Part shown: in pieces, positions 22,830-31,750 of the stretch
Layout of the letters: each line of letters opens with the position of its first letter
Numbering within the stretch: position 1 is the first letter of the stretch
Virus record (IMG/VR): IMGVR_UViG_3300033567_000099
Location: 1-47,606 of that record
DNA from: a virus
Length of the DNA stretch: 47,606 bases
Reading direction: 5' to 3' (one strand)
The notes under the pieces: model-generated
The model's input: only the letters and a program-made list of their open reading frames with translations
What the model was told of the DNA's origin: nothing
Databases searched by the model: none
Position numbers and translations under genes: made by a program

Positions 22830-22973
22830 GCTAGCCAGCCCCGAGCGAGCGCCGGGGCAGTGGATGGGGTCCTGTATATTACCAGGGCCGCCCCGCTCTT
22901 ACACGCATCACACCCCCGCTGAATTTCGGGTCATTTAGGTATACCCTTTTAATTTACATTAAATAACAATCTG
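22830..22973. other. GC-rich then AT-rich non-coding stretch before the terminase
   Basis: After the recombinase stop there is a GC-rich part with small nested stems (for example GCCCCG with CGGGGC near 22837-22854, and GTCCTG with CAGGGC near 22868-22887). Near 22930 it turns AT-rich. No gene is supported. Position just upstream of the terminase small subunit is where packaging sites (cos or pac) often lie, but no diagnostic motif is visible. Confidence 0.4.
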
Positions 22974-23001
22974 ATACTTGCGTAAGCGGGTATTTTTTTT
23001 T
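22974..23001 (+). terminator. Terminator upstream of the terminase genes
   Basis: ATACTTGC pairs with GCGGGTAT across a GTAA loop (8 pairs, two G-T), followed by a run of nine T's. It ends transcripts from the recombinase gene, so the late genes likely depend on readthrough or on a start point downstream of it. Confidence 0.75.
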
Positions 23002-23008
23002 CTCAGAA

Positions 23009-23024
23009 TCCCAAGCGCTTGGGA
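23009..23024. promoter_or_regulatory. 16-bp perfect palindrome upstream of terS
   Basis: TCCCAAGCGCTTGGGA lies between the terminator and the terminase ribosome binding site, 20 bases before the start codon. The same 16 bases recur inside an 18-bp palindrome at 39625. It could be an operator for the late operon or a terminase recognition site. Confidence 0.65.
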
Positions 23025-23044
23025 ATATGAACGGAGGTGACTCG

Positions 23045-23680
23045 ATGTCAGAACAGCTACCAGGTGAATTCGAGGACGACTTTGTTACCGTTGCTGGAGA
23101 TTACGATGCGGCAGTAACCAAGGCCATTGCAGTAGCCGCAGAATCGCAAGTCGCGACAAAGGCAAAACGCACTCGGACGTTCCTGACATCGGAAATCCCG
23201 GTAAGGCCCTGCACCGACACCTGCCCGCTCCGTTCTCGGTGCAAGGACTACCAGATGGGGCGCGTGCAAAATAATGATTTGTGCAAACCGGAACTTCGGC
23301 AAATAAAGAAGTGGCAGGTTGCGTTTCGTAAAGGTGACCTGGAAAGTTTGAAAGATGATGTGGGCACGGTAGCCGGGTCAATGGCTGTGCAGGTAGGACG
23401 TCTGCTGCAGGCCGTTAACGAGGACGGCGTTATCGTGGAGAGCGACAAGTTCACCAACAGTGGCTTTAAGTACCAGGAGAAAGTGGCTCACCCCGCACTC
23501 CAGCAAGCGGCGAACCTCATGAAAACACTTGGGATTGACCTCGGTGAGTTCTTGATGACACCTAAGTCTCAAAAGGACGGACCACCACCTGTGCAGATTA
23601 ACATCGGCATCTCTGCTGAGACGGTACATGCACGGTTCGCAGCCCGCTATGCAGACGCCAAGAGGGCGGATGATAGCTGA
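23045..23680 (+). CDS. terS: Terminase small subunit
   Basis: This 211-residue protein immediately precedes the large terminase gene (TGATG overlap) and should recognise the packaging site. The second half looks like P27-type small terminases: FKYQEKVAHPALQQAANLMKTLGIDLGEFLMTPKSQK. The N-terminal region is acidic and is followed by a Cys cluster (CTDTCPLRSRC, with a further C) that could bind zinc, a feature not usual for the family. Start 23045 follows GGAGGTGA; the frame's first ATG at 23027 lies before that site. Identity rests on position and the C-terminal motif. Confidence 0.75.
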   Translation: MSEQLPGEFEDDFVTVAGDYDAAVTKAIAVAAESQVATKAKRTRTFLTSEIPVRPCTDTCPLRSRCKDYQMGRVQNNDLCKPELRQIKKWQVAFRKGDLESLKDDVGTVAGSMAVQVGRLLQAVNEDGVIVESDKFTNSGFKYQEKVAHPALQQAANLMKTLGIDLGEFLMTPKSQKDGPPPVQINIGISAETVHARFAARYADAKRADDS

Positions 23681-25197
23681 TGGCAGGGCCAACAATCATC
23701 ACGCAAAAGGACATCACTTCTGACGTTCTTGCTGACGCGCTGGCCACCGAGAGCGGTTATATCGAGTTGTTGTCAGACCCGGAGGTAAAGTTCGATGACT
23801 ACCAGCGCGAATTCCTAGAAGACCAGTCACGCTTTCAGATATATCTCAAAGGGCGCCAACTAGGGTTTTCGTTTGTTTCGGCAGCGCGTGCACTCGCTCG
23901 AGCGCAGAACTTGGACGATTACACGTGCATCATTGCATCGTACAAAGTAGATGACTCGAAAGAGAAAATCAGGTACGCCAATCAGCTTTACGACTCCTTG
24001 CCTGATGCGTACAAGAAGAAAAAGCTCGTCGACAATACTAATTCACTCGAGTTCATGGACAAGTCGGGGCGTAATAGCACAGGCACACGAATTATTGCGC
24101 AGGGCAAAGGCCCGATACGCGGTAAGGGTGGACAGTTCTTGGACATAGTTCTTGACGAGTTCGCGTTCTTCGGTTCCTTTGATGCCCCTGTTTACACGTC
24201 GACAGTTCCTGCTCTCACACGTGTAAAGCATGGGTCACTGACGCTCATCAGCACGCCACTCGGGAAAGCGGGCAAGTTTTACGAGATATGGGATGGCGTC
24301 AAAAAGTACAAGAGTTACAAGCGGAAAGTGATTTACTGGTGGGATTTTTCTTTGTTATGCAAGGATGTCCCCCGCGCTCGCCGTGAGGCAGACAACATGC
24401 ATACTCTGCAACGAGTTGAGGAGTTCGGTACCGCACAGTTGCACGAGTTGTTTAATGCTCTGGACCTAGAATCGTTCCAGCAGGAATTCGAGTGCGCGTT
24501 CATCGATGATAGCTCCTCATACTTCCCGCTTGATATGGTGTACAAGTGCGTTATGGATGATGAGTCTCAGGATGCCGGCCCGCCGGAACAGACCCGGCTT
24601 ATGGCTACAGGGTTTGAAGAATTGCGTCACAAGACTACTGGACGTCAGGCCGGTGGATATGACGTCGGACGACGACGCGATGCCTCGGAACTAGTGAGTC
24701 TCGATGCAACGGACAATGGTAAGATCCTTCGGTTCATGGATACGTACAAACAGTCGGACTTTGACTTGCAGGAACGAGAACTTGACCGATATGTGGAAAT
24801 TGCACAACCCATACGACTCTGTATCGATGAGAATGGCATCGGCATGCAACTGGCAGAAGGTCGACGAAAGAAACACGGAAATAGGGTCGAACCTGTTGCG
24901 TTCACGAACGCAAGTAAGGAGTCCATGGCTGTGTCGTTGCACCGTGAGTTTGAGAAGGGTCGCGGCGGCATACTCATCCCGAATGACCGGGACCTCATTT
25001 CACAAGTTGTGTCTATTAAGCGGGAAGTGACTTCCACAGGGGCTTTTCGTTACTCCACAGAACGCAACGAGAAGCACCACGGAGATAAATTTTGGGCATT
25101 GGCGCTTGCAAACTGGGCGCTTGAAGGGCGACGCAAAGTTGTGTTAACTGGCCGCGTCGTCGGTAAGTCTGCGGCGAACCGTATTCCAGGCTGGTAG
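23680..25197 (+). CDS. terL: Terminase large subunit (Mu gp28-like)
   Basis: This 505-residue packaging motor has an N-terminal ATPase and a C-terminal RNase H-fold nuclease. In the ATPase, KGRQLGFSF (about 57-65) is the adenine/Walker A-like segment and DIVLDEFAFFG (about 154) the Walker B with catalytic Glu. In the nuclease, GYDVGRRRDASE (about 326), LCIDENGIG (about 380) and the late HHGDKFWALALA supply the acidic residues. The FluMu gp28-like form fits the following DUF935 portal and Mu F-like genes, so the packaging/head module is of Mu type although no transposase is present. Confidence 0.92.
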   Translation: MAGPTIITQKDITSDVLADALATESGYIELLSDPEVKFDDYQREFLEDQSRFQIYLKGRQLGFSFVSAARALARAQNLDDYTCIIASYKVDDSKEKIRYANQLYDSLPDAYKKKKLVDNTNSLEFMDKSGRNSTGTRIIAQGKGPIRGKGGQFLDIVLDEFAFFGSFDAPVYTSTVPALTRVKHGSLTLISTPLGKAGKFYEIWDGVKKYKSYKRKVIYWWDFSLLCKDVPRARREADNMHTLQRVEEFGTAQLHELFNALDLESFQQEFECAFIDDSSSYFPLDMVYKCVMDDESQDAGPPEQTRLMATGFEELRHKTTGRQAGGYDVGRRRDASELVSLDATDNGKILRFMDTYKQSDFDLQERELDRYVEIAQPIRLCIDENGIGMQLAEGRRKKHGNRVEPVAFTNASKESMAVSLHREFEKGRGGILIPNDRDLISQVVSIKREVTSTGAFRYSTERNEKHHGDKFWALALANWALEGRRKVVLTGRVVGKSAANRIPGW

Positions 25198-25209
25198 GGA
25201 GGTGAGACA

Positions 25210-26631
25210 TTGACAATGCCAGGTAAAGTTGTGGGGCAGATAGGTTCTCAGCTCTATACCACGTTCATCTTGTTCGACAAAGCCATCGCCAATCCGGACA
25301 GTGCCAACGTGGTGGAGTATGAACGGATGCTGGATTCCGACGAGACCATCGCGGCGGGTATTCAGTTCATGATCTTATCGTGTCTGAACAGACTTGACAT
25401 GTATCGCAACGAGTCGAACCCGAAGATCGAGAAGTTCGTGAATGAGTGCTTTGAACAGATGGATGGCACCCTCATTGAGGTTTGTGCTGATATCCTGAGT
25501 GCCATTTGGGCTGGATACAGCGGCACTGAAATTGTTTGGAAGCCGAGTGGCTCTCAAATCGTGATTGACTATCTGGCCACATACCACCCGCGTACGGTGT
25601 TCTTCAACATCAACCGCGAGACGGGTCGACTGGATAAGACAGCGCCGCTCACGCAGTTCCGTTGGTTCTCTGGTTCACCGGTGCAGATCCCCGCGAACAA
25701 ATGCCTGATGTTCTCGCACAATATGCGATTCGGCAATTGGTACGGCACGTCGCAGCTGCGCAGTGTGAGGAAGAACTGGTTGCTGAAAGACCCAGTTCTT
25801 AAGATGTGGGTGAACGCGGTCGACAAGTTTGGAACACCACTGATTGCGGCCATGGTGCCAGATAGCGACATTAAGGACCCGGACAAGCCAAAGAATGATG
25901 ACGGCACCGACAATTCCATCTCGCAGATTGATTACATGGCCCGATTGCTGACAAACCTCCAGTCTGGTACAGGACTTGCCATGGGAAGTGGTACCGGCGA
26001 CGAGAAAGTGGATATTAAGTCTCTTTCCGGTGGTGGCGCCGGAATGGGCGCCGCGTTCGATGGTCTCGTCACCCACTTAGATAAAGCCATGTTTCGCGGG
26101 ATGCTAGTACCTTCTCTCATCTTTGACGAGGGGCAAAAGACAGGCAGCTACGCGCTAGGACAGGCTCATTTCGACATCTACACCATCATGCTTGATAACA
26201 CCTATAAGAAGCTCACTGAATGCCTACTGGAGCAGCTGGTGCGGCCCTTAATCGACATGAATTACGGGCCACAGAAAGACTACGGTGAGTTTCCGGAACG
26301 CGAGATGTCCGAGACTGACCGGAATATCGTCGCGGGTATTTTTCTGCAGATGGTGAATGCCGGATTCTTGGACAATGCTCACCAAGAGGATTTCGACCAC
26401 GTACGCGGGACTCTCGGATTTCCGGAACGCAAACTAGACCCACCAGTGGACCCAAGCAAAGCGGCCGCGCTAATGGGACAGTACAACCACTATCTGCGTG
26501 GACAACCCGGTGACCCGACGCAAACAGTGCAGCCGGGTAACGCGCGGTCAGGCAATCCGAAACCAGTTAGACAGCCCGATAGTAGTTTCTCGCAGCCTGA
26601 ATCTGGTGCCGTTAAGGAACAACCGGTATGA
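25210..26631 (+). CDS. Portal protein (DUF935, Mu gp29-like)
   Basis: This 473-residue protein is the dodecameric portal through which DNA enters the head. Family marks include EYERMLDSDETIAAGIQFMILS, IWAGYSGTEIVWK, YHPRTVFFN, LMFSHNMRFGNWYGTSQLR and LKDPVLKMWVNAVDKFGTPLIAAM, all in DUF935 order. The C-terminus (after about 420) is a Gln/Pro/Ser-rich flexible tail. The TTG start was chosen because GGAGGTG lies 7 bases upstream. The gene overlaps the next by ATGA. Confidence 0.9.
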   Translation: MTMPGKVVGQIGSQLYTTFILFDKAIANPDSANVVEYERMLDSDETIAAGIQFMILSCLNRLDMYRNESNPKIEKFVNECFEQMDGTLIEVCADILSAIWAGYSGTEIVWKPSGSQIVIDYLATYHPRTVFFNINRETGRLDKTAPLTQFRWFSGSPVQIPANKCLMFSHNMRFGNWYGTSQLRSVRKNWLLKDPVLKMWVNAVDKFGTPLIAAMVPDSDIKDPDKPKNDDGTDNSISQIDYMARLLTNLQSGTGLAMGSGTGDEKVDIKSLSGGGAGMGAAFDGLVTHLDKAMFRGMLVPSLIFDEGQKTGSYALGQAHFDIYTIMLDNTYKKLTECLLEQLVRPLIDMNYGPQKDYGEFPEREMSETDRNIVAGIFLQMVNAGFLDNAHQEDFDHVRGTLGFPERKLDPPVDPSKAAALMGQYNHYLRGQPGDPTQTVQPGNARSGNPKPVRQPDSSFSQPESGAVKEQPV

Positions 26632-27425
26632 ACAAGTGGGAAAGAGGCGTCGCTAAATTTCTGACGGACAGCGAGTTTCGCTTTATCACCGATTACGACC
26701 AGTGGTTACGAACCGCATTCGCACACATTCCGATAGGGGGTAACGAACATGTTATTCACGGATACAATCTCACGGCTGTACAGCGTTTGTCGTCAATTCT
26801 GTCGCGCCATACGCTGGATGCTTTCACGCTTGGTGAGGCCCATGCTGATGCAGATTGTAAGCATATTCTCAGCGGCCAAAAGAGAAAGTTGGCGGGACTC
26901 CCAACCGTCAACCTACGGCAGGCACCTCAGGGCGACAACTTTATCCCACTTGATGCGATTAAGGTCTTACAGTCGCGCGCAATTGTCTTGGCGGGGCAGG
27001 TTGAGAATGACGTCACGGCCGCTATTAAGGAGATACTGCTTAAGCATTTAGTGGGTTTGACCAGGCCACTGGCAGAACAAGAAATTGCCGCGTTGCTTGA
27101 ACAGAACATGAATCGTGCGAGCTTAATAGTCACGACCGAGACGACCTACGCTTATAACCGCGGTCGTCTTATTTCGTATGTGGATAACAAGGTCGACTAC
27201 GTCATGTTTCGAGCGATTATGGACGCGCGGACGTGTGCGATCTGTTCAAGTCGGAATGGACTTATCGCACCAATCGGTGACATCGGTGGGAATACCCCAC
27301 CTGTACATGGCAGGTGTCGTTGCGTCCTGTCGCCAGTCTACAGCCAGTTACAACCGCAGCTTCTAACGCCTGCTGCGTTAGATTGGTCGAAAGTGGCCCC
27401 ACTGCCTAAGGGGTGGGTCGCATGA
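26628..27425 (+). CDS. Head morphogenesis protein (Mu gpF-like)
   Basis: This 265-residue protein is a minor head protein of the Mu gpF/SPP1 gp7 class, usually a few copies beside the portal. The family's C-terminal motif is clear: TETTYAYNRGRLISYVDN, then FRAIMDARTCAICSSRNG and the closing PPVHGRCRCVLSPV, with paired Cys and His. The N-terminal part is helical. It overlaps the portal gene and is followed by the protease/scaffold gene, as in Mu-type head clusters. Confidence 0.88.
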   Translation: MNKWERGVAKFLTDSEFRFITDYDQWLRTAFAHIPIGGNEHVIHGYNLTAVQRLSSILSRHTLDAFTLGEAHADADCKHILSGQKRKLAGLPTVNLRQAPQGDNFIPLDAIKVLQSRAIVLAGQVENDVTAAIKEILLKHLVGLTRPLAEQEIAALLEQNMNRASLIVTTETTYAYNRGRLISYVDNKVDYVMFRAIMDARTCAICSSRNGLIAPIGDIGGNTPPVHGRCRCVLSPVYSQLQPQLLTPAALDWSKVAPLPKGWVA

Positions 27426-27441
27426 AAGGAGAAGATTAGAC

Positions 27442-28467
27442 GTGCCACTGAAAATCCCAGTGGGCCGTATTGGGGAGTGGAAGCACCCGAAATACGGCAC
27501 CATCAAAATGTCACAGCAGACGTTTGACGATATGGTACGAAACTTCAAGGCCAAGACGATTGGTCGCGATCCGTTCGTCCGCATCGGTCACGACAAAGCG
27601 GAAGACCTGACATTCGGGACCGCTGCATCTGAAGGTTGGGTGCGAGGATTGGAGCAGGAGGGCGATGTACTTTTCGCACTTGCTGACCCCACAAATCCGC
27701 AAGTTGTCGAACACGTTAAATCACAACGTTTCCGCTATGCCAGCCCTGAGTACCAAGACAACTACCGAAGCAAGGAAGACGGCTCGTTGAAGGGCGCGGT
27801 GCTTGAAGCAATCGCGCTAACCAACGAGCCTTTTCTTACGCGCTTACCTGAGGCGCGTGTGCTGGCAGACCCGCCAGACACATTCTATCTCGACTATGAG
27901 GAGGTTCGACCAGGTATGGAAGACATGAAACAAATGCTCGAGCAACAAAAAGAAACAAACGGGTTCCTTCGGAAACTGTCCGATTTCTTCAACGGCAAGA
28001 AGCCCGAAGAAATCACTCCGCCGGGCGCTCAGCCGCCTGCACCGGGCGCAGTGCAAACGCCAGAAAGCATCAAACTGGCCGAGTATGAAGCACGCATCAA
28101 GCAGCAGGAGACGGAAATGGTGACCATTAAGCTGGCGCAACGGTCGGCAGAGGTCACGGCCGCATTGGCAGGTTACGTTGCCAAGGGGATTCCACCAGCA
28201 GTGCTTGACCAATACAAGCCTATTCTTTTGGCCGACAATGGCGCCAAGAGCATTAAGTTGGCTGACAAAGAAGTATCCGTATCTGAGCAAATTTATGCAT
28301 CGCTCGACGCATTCCCGCAAGAAGGACGTATCAAGTTGTCTCAGATGGGGGAGCAAACCACGCCACCGCCTGCCGACAGCCCAGAGGCCACGAAGAAGCT
28401 GGCCGACGAAACGATGAAAGAGCTCGGCTACACGCTCGATGAGCAAGGCCGATACAAGCTCGTATAA
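27442..28467 (+). CDS. Mu gpI-like head maturation protease/scaffold
   Basis: This 341-residue protein has a Mu I-like protease domain in residues 1-140 (VGRIGEWKHPKYGTIKMSQQTFDDMVRNF, FVRIGHDKAE, RYASPEYQDNYRSKEDG, EAIALTNEPFL). After a Pro-rich linker (PPGAQPPAPG, about 195), the rest is a helical, charged scaffold-like domain (YEARIKQQETEMVTIKLAQRSAEV). Protease fused to scaffold that is cleaved on head maturation is the known arrangement. GTG start after AAAGGAG. The decoration and capsid genes follow. Confidence 0.87.
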   Translation: MPLKIPVGRIGEWKHPKYGTIKMSQQTFDDMVRNFKAKTIGRDPFVRIGHDKAEDLTFGTAASEGWVRGLEQEGDVLFALADPTNPQVVEHVKSQRFRYASPEYQDNYRSKEDGSLKGAVLEAIALTNEPFLTRLPEARVLADPPDTFYLDYEEVRPGMEDMKQMLEQQKETNGFLRKLSDFFNGKKPEEITPPGAQPPAPGAVQTPESIKLAEYEARIKQQETEMVTIKLAQRSAEVTAALAGYVAKGIPPAVLDQYKPILLADNGAKSIKLADKEVSVSEQIYASLDAFPQEGRIKLSQMGEQTTPPPADSPEATKKLADETMKELGYTLDEQGRYKLV

Positions 28468-28481
28468 GGAGGGCATAGACA

Positions 28482-29105
28482 ATGCAGGACAACTTCAATC
28501 CACAGGTACCAGGTGAGATGGACTACTTGTCGTTCAGCGACAAGCAAATCATCCTGAATGCGGACCATCACATTCACGACAGGATCGCAGTCACCATCGC
28601 ACCAAACACAGGTGACCTCGACAAGGGTACCATCCTTGGCGTCACCACGGCAGATTCCTTATTCCGTCCGGTTCGCCGTTACACGCTTACCGTCGCCGCA
28701 GCGGCCGCAGTAACTTCCGTAGAGGTGACTTCCACAGCCAACATCAAAGTGGGTGACACCGTATCTGTCATGCAAGCAGCGGGAACTGGCGTAGAGAGCG
28801 GCGGCGCGGTGACTGCTGTCGTCGTTAACGGAGCCAATGCAACCGTCACATTTACAACGGCCACTGCTGAGGCGCTTGCGGTCGGTGATTATCTTTATGT
28901 CTCTGACGGCTCCCAAAAGGCGTTGGTAGTCTTGGCAGACGTTGTCCTGGACGCCGCCAGTAACAAAATCAGCAACGCATATGTCGCTGGCAAATTCGTA
29001 CAATCGCAGCTCGTCGGCGTCGACAGTTTTGTTCTAAGTGATCTCAAAGCCCGACAAATCCCATACGGCATCAACGGGGTTGCAGACAACATTCTCGTAG
29101 TATAA
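28482..29105 (+). CDS. Head decoration protein
   Basis: This 207-residue protein lies just before the capsid gene. It resembles lambda gpD-like or HNC-type decoration proteins with an inserted beta-rich domain: residues about 66-150 are a Val/Thr/Ala-rich strand repeat (TVAAAAAVTSVEVTSTANIKVGD...). The ends (ILNADHHIHDRIAVTIAPNTG; AYVAGKFVQSQLVGV) fit the small-barrel decoration core. The inserted domain may be an exposed capsid ornament. The call is by position and composition. Confidence 0.7.
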   Translation: MQDNFNPQVPGEMDYLSFSDKQIILNADHHIHDRIAVTIAPNTGDLDKGTILGVTTADSLFRPVRRYTLTVAAAAAVTSVEVTSTANIKVGDTVSVMQAAGTGVESGGAVTAVVVNGANATVTFTTATAEALAVGDYLYVSDGSQKALVVLADVVLDAASNKISNAYVAGKFVQSQLVGVDSFVLSDLKARQIPYGINGVADNILVV

Positions 29106-29117
29106 GGAGGCTAGCAC

Positions 29118-30122
29118 ATGCCAGTAGGACTCAGTTTTCCAACGACACAAGAGATTAATCACATCGTGCGTAATCGCATCGTGGATCCAAGTAAGTTCCG
29201 AGGTATGGAATTTGCTCCGGTGGTCTCCGCTTACGCCGCACGAATCCAGGTGGATGTCATCAATGCCTCCTACGGCATTACACCACCTCATGCGCTGAAT
29301 GCCGAGCCCAAGGTGGCCACGTTGACAGGTCAATCCGTTCGAGACTACGCAACGGGGTACTGGCGCGAAACGTATCGCATCAACGAGGAAGAGTTGCTGT
29401 ATGCGCGCCAAGAGGGCACATACAACGAGCGTGCAGGTCGACTGCGTGTTGTGCGTCGCTCCAACGAGTTGGATGACCGGTTAAACACACGGATCGAACA
29501 ACTCCGGTGGACATCGCTTGTGAACGGCAAAGTCGCAGTCAACGACAACGGTGTGAACTACACCGTGAACATGAACATTCCGGCAAGTAACAAAGTGACG
29601 TACCCATGGATCAGCAACGCAAACGAAGACATTCTTTCTGATATTGCAGCCATGCAGGAACTGTACTTTGGTACAGGGGCAAAGTTGGACACAATTTACA
29701 TGAACTATGACGTGGCCAAAGCCTTCGCCGCCAATGCGACCATTCGCGACCTTTTGAAGCAGAGCGTCTACGCTGTTAACCTGTCTGCCTCGAATATCAG
29801 TAAAGCGATGCAGATTCTGTTCCCTGAAATCAAGTTCGAAGTCTATACGGAAGGGTACAGCTTAGACGGAAAAGCATTCACCCCTTTCATCCCGTTCGGC
29901 AGCTTCGTAGGTGTAGGTAAAGGCTTTGAAATCGGAATGGATTTCTGCACGACGCTGGCACTGCAAAATGGTGGCATGGATAACCCACAACCGGGTAAAT
30001 TCTCGGCCATCGAGGACAAGTCCGCAAACGAGAAAAATGCGCACGTAGACATTACGGTTGGCATCAACGGCCTGCCACGTCTGCATCACCCGAACTGGTA
30101 CATCAGCGGAACGGCGAACTAA
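29118..30122 (+). CDS. Major capsid protein (gpE-like)
   Basis: This 334-residue protein is the major head shell protein of the lambda gpE/phage_cap_E type. Visible features are the N-terminal arm, the E-loop region with GYWRETYRINEEELLYARQEG, the family-like NSRIEQ-type segment (RLNTRIEQLRWTSLVNGKV), SDIAAMQELYF, the axial-domain LDTIYMNYDVAKAF, and the late HHPNWYISG. Strong AGGAGG site. The length and position after the protease and decoration genes are those expected. Confidence 0.88.
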   Translation: MPVGLSFPTTQEINHIVRNRIVDPSKFRGMEFAPVVSAYAARIQVDVINASYGITPPHALNAEPKVATLTGQSVRDYATGYWRETYRINEEELLYARQEGTYNERAGRLRVVRRSNELDDRLNTRIEQLRWTSLVNGKVAVNDNGVNYTVNMNIPASNKVTYPWISNANEDILSDIAAMQELYFGTGAKLDTIYMNYDVAKAFAANATIRDLLKQSVYAVNLSASNISKAMQILFPEIKFEVYTEGYSLDGKAFTPFIPFGSFVGVGKGFEIGMDFCTTLALQNGGMDNPQPGKFSAIEDKSANEKNAHVDITVGINGLPRLHHPNWYISGTAN

Positions 30123-30136
30123 GGGAGGGCTGATGC

Positions 30137-30631
30137 ATGCCCTACTGTCAACCGCAAGACGTGCGTAACCTGCACCAGCTTTTCACTGCGACTGACTTCC
30201 CAGACGCATCGGTGCAGGTCTACATTGCCAAGGCAACTACGCGCATGAACAATCTGATACAGCCGTTTTACGCGGTGCCGCTATCTGACCCTGTGCCGGA
30301 CATTGTCGCGTCCATCGCAGCGGACATGGCGGCATCTTTGCTGTGTCAGACATACTTCTCGGGAATCAACTACCGCGAAGACACTCCACTCGCTGAAGTG
30401 TTTAGAAAGCGCGCTGAGGCTGACCTGGACCACATGCTTGAGCACGCCACAATTGATGGCCTGCCCGGTGTCGTGAAGCACCAGCCAGACGTACCGGAGA
30501 TGCGGAAGAAGGTTGCCTCATCGACCAGTGGACAGCTTAGCCCAGTTCAAAAGCGGATGACGCAGTTTAATTGGGCGACACGCTCGCCTCTCGCAAACGT
30601 CAAAAACTCGGTGTTTGGGGAGCCCGACTGA
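30137..30631 (+). CDS. DUF1320 head-tail connector (Mu gp36-like)
   Basis: This 164-residue protein follows the capsid gene and matches DUF1320, the Mu gp36-type connector that extends the portal: PYCQPQDVRNL, then FPDASVQVYIAKATTRMNNLIQPFYAVPL and PDIVASIAADMAASLLCQTYF. The C-terminal 45 residues are basic and flexible. It overlaps the next gene by TGATG. AGGGAGG site. Confidence 0.85.
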   Translation: MPYCQPQDVRNLHQLFTATDFPDASVQVYIAKATTRMNNLIQPFYAVPLSDPVPDIVASIAADMAASLLCQTYFSGINYREDTPLAEVFRKRAEADLDHMLEHATIDGLPGVVKHQPDVPEMRKKVASSTSGQLSPVQKRMTQFNWATRSPLANVKNSVFGEPD

Positions 30632-31248
30632 TGAAGGTGTATATTGACGCGAAGTTCGAGGGTGGTAACCGCTCTGTCGAGACTGGCGGCGTTAGTGTAC
30701 TTGTAAGCGTCATGGAGAGTATGGCCGCGCGCGGTGTCAGCATGCGACCTATTCTAGGGCAAATTGGCACCGTTCTTATCGGCTCAGTTCACAAGACTTT
30801 TGCCGAACAAGGGCGCCCCGCTCGATGGAAGATTCGGTCGCCGTTGACTGAGGAGATATACGCCGGACAGGCCGAAGTACAGGCGATGAAAACGAAGCGG
30901 TTCCAAAACGCGAAGCGCCAATCAACGCGCGATTCCATTCGCGACCGCGCTGTGCAGAATCGTCTCGGTAATCTCATCCTGATGAATACTGGCGAGCTTC
31001 GTAATTCCATCATGCTCGGTAGAGTGTCAAACTTCGAAGTCGAAATCGGGTCAAGTCTTATTTACGCACGTATTCAACAGCTTGGTGGCACCATCACGCC
31101 GAAGAAAGCCAAAGTATTGCGCGCTGGCGGCTACTTCCCGCTGAAGAAAGCGGTTATACCGGCGCGCCCGTACCTCGGGGTGCAAGCTGAGGATGTGCCT
31201 GTGATTTCACGGATTCTTATCAGCTATTTACGCGGTGAGGGGGTGTAA
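30631..31248 (+). CDS. Virion morphogenesis protein (Mu gpG-like tail completion)
   Basis: This 205-residue protein fits the phage virion morphogenesis family (Mu gpG, P2 gpS). Recognisable parts are RPILGQIGTVLIGSVHKTFAEQGRPARW, LMNTGELRNSIMLG, and the end YARIQQLGGTITPKKAKVL with AVIPARPYLGV. These proteins act at the head-tail junction. Start 30631 gives the TGATG coupling to the preceding gene; an in-frame start 20 codons earlier lies inside that gene. Confidence 0.85.
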   Translation: MKVYIDAKFEGGNRSVETGGVSVLVSVMESMAARGVSMRPILGQIGTVLIGSVHKTFAEQGRPARWKIRSPLTEEIYAGQAEVQAMKTKRFQNAKRQSTRDSIRDRAVQNRLGNLILMNTGELRNSIMLGRVSNFEVEIGSSLIYARIQQLGGTITPKKAKVLRAGGYFPLKKAVIPARPYLGVQAEDVPVISRILISYLRGEGV

Positions 31249-31250
31249 AC

Positions 31251-31727
31251 ATGTTGGATGACATCCTAAACGCAGTAGTGGCTGATATGCAAGCCGATGT
31301 GGCACTCGCAGAGGTGACGTCGTATCACAAAGTGGAGGGTATGGTACCGGGTCTCAAACCCACCATCAGCGTATGGGTACCAAAACAGAAGTTCACTGAG
31401 TACACGAACGACGAGGACGAGTGTAATGCTGAAATCCACATAGGTGTCAGCGTGCACGACATGCAGCCGGAACGCGGAGAGCAACACGTGCGCACACTGG
31501 CCAAAGAAATTCGCCTGCTGCTAACAGCAGATGATCACACACTTGGCGGGTTGATAGACGACAGTTTCCTAAGCGAGTGGGAATTCGAAAGTATCAAACC
31601 TGACCAAACGTTGATGTTGCACCTCGGCGAAGCAGTTTGGCAGGTGAAATATTACGAGCCTCGAAACCGCACGGTCACACCGGGCGAGAGTATGGACGAG
31701 CTCGATTTCACTGAAACCATCGTATAA
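31251..31727 (+). CDS. Tail terminator-like protein
   Basis: This 158-residue acidic protein stands between the gpG-like gene and the tail sheath, where PBSX-like and Mu-like phages encode the tail terminator or neck protein. It has an alpha/beta pattern (DDILNAVVADMQADVALAEV, ISVWVPKQKFTEYTNDEDECNAEIHIGVSVHD, EAVWQVKYYEPRN) consistent with that fold. No diagnostic motif was found, so the call depends on place. Confidence 0.6.
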   Translation: MLDDILNAVVADMQADVALAEVTSYHKVEGMVPGLKPTISVWVPKQKFTEYTNDEDECNAEIHIGVSVHDMQPERGEQHVRTLAKEIRLLLTADDHTLGGLIDDSFLSEWEFESIKPDQTLMLHLGEAVWQVKYYEPRNRTVTPGESMDELDFTETIV

Positions 31728-31750
31728 ACCACACGATTGGAGGTTAGAGA

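Noticed and set aside
27844-28482. 212-residue open frame on the minus strand opposite the protease/scaffold gene
   Set aside because: It mirrors the codon pattern of a well-supported plus-strand gene, has no ribosome binding site and gives a Cys/Leu/Arg-rich product typical of an antisense shadow.
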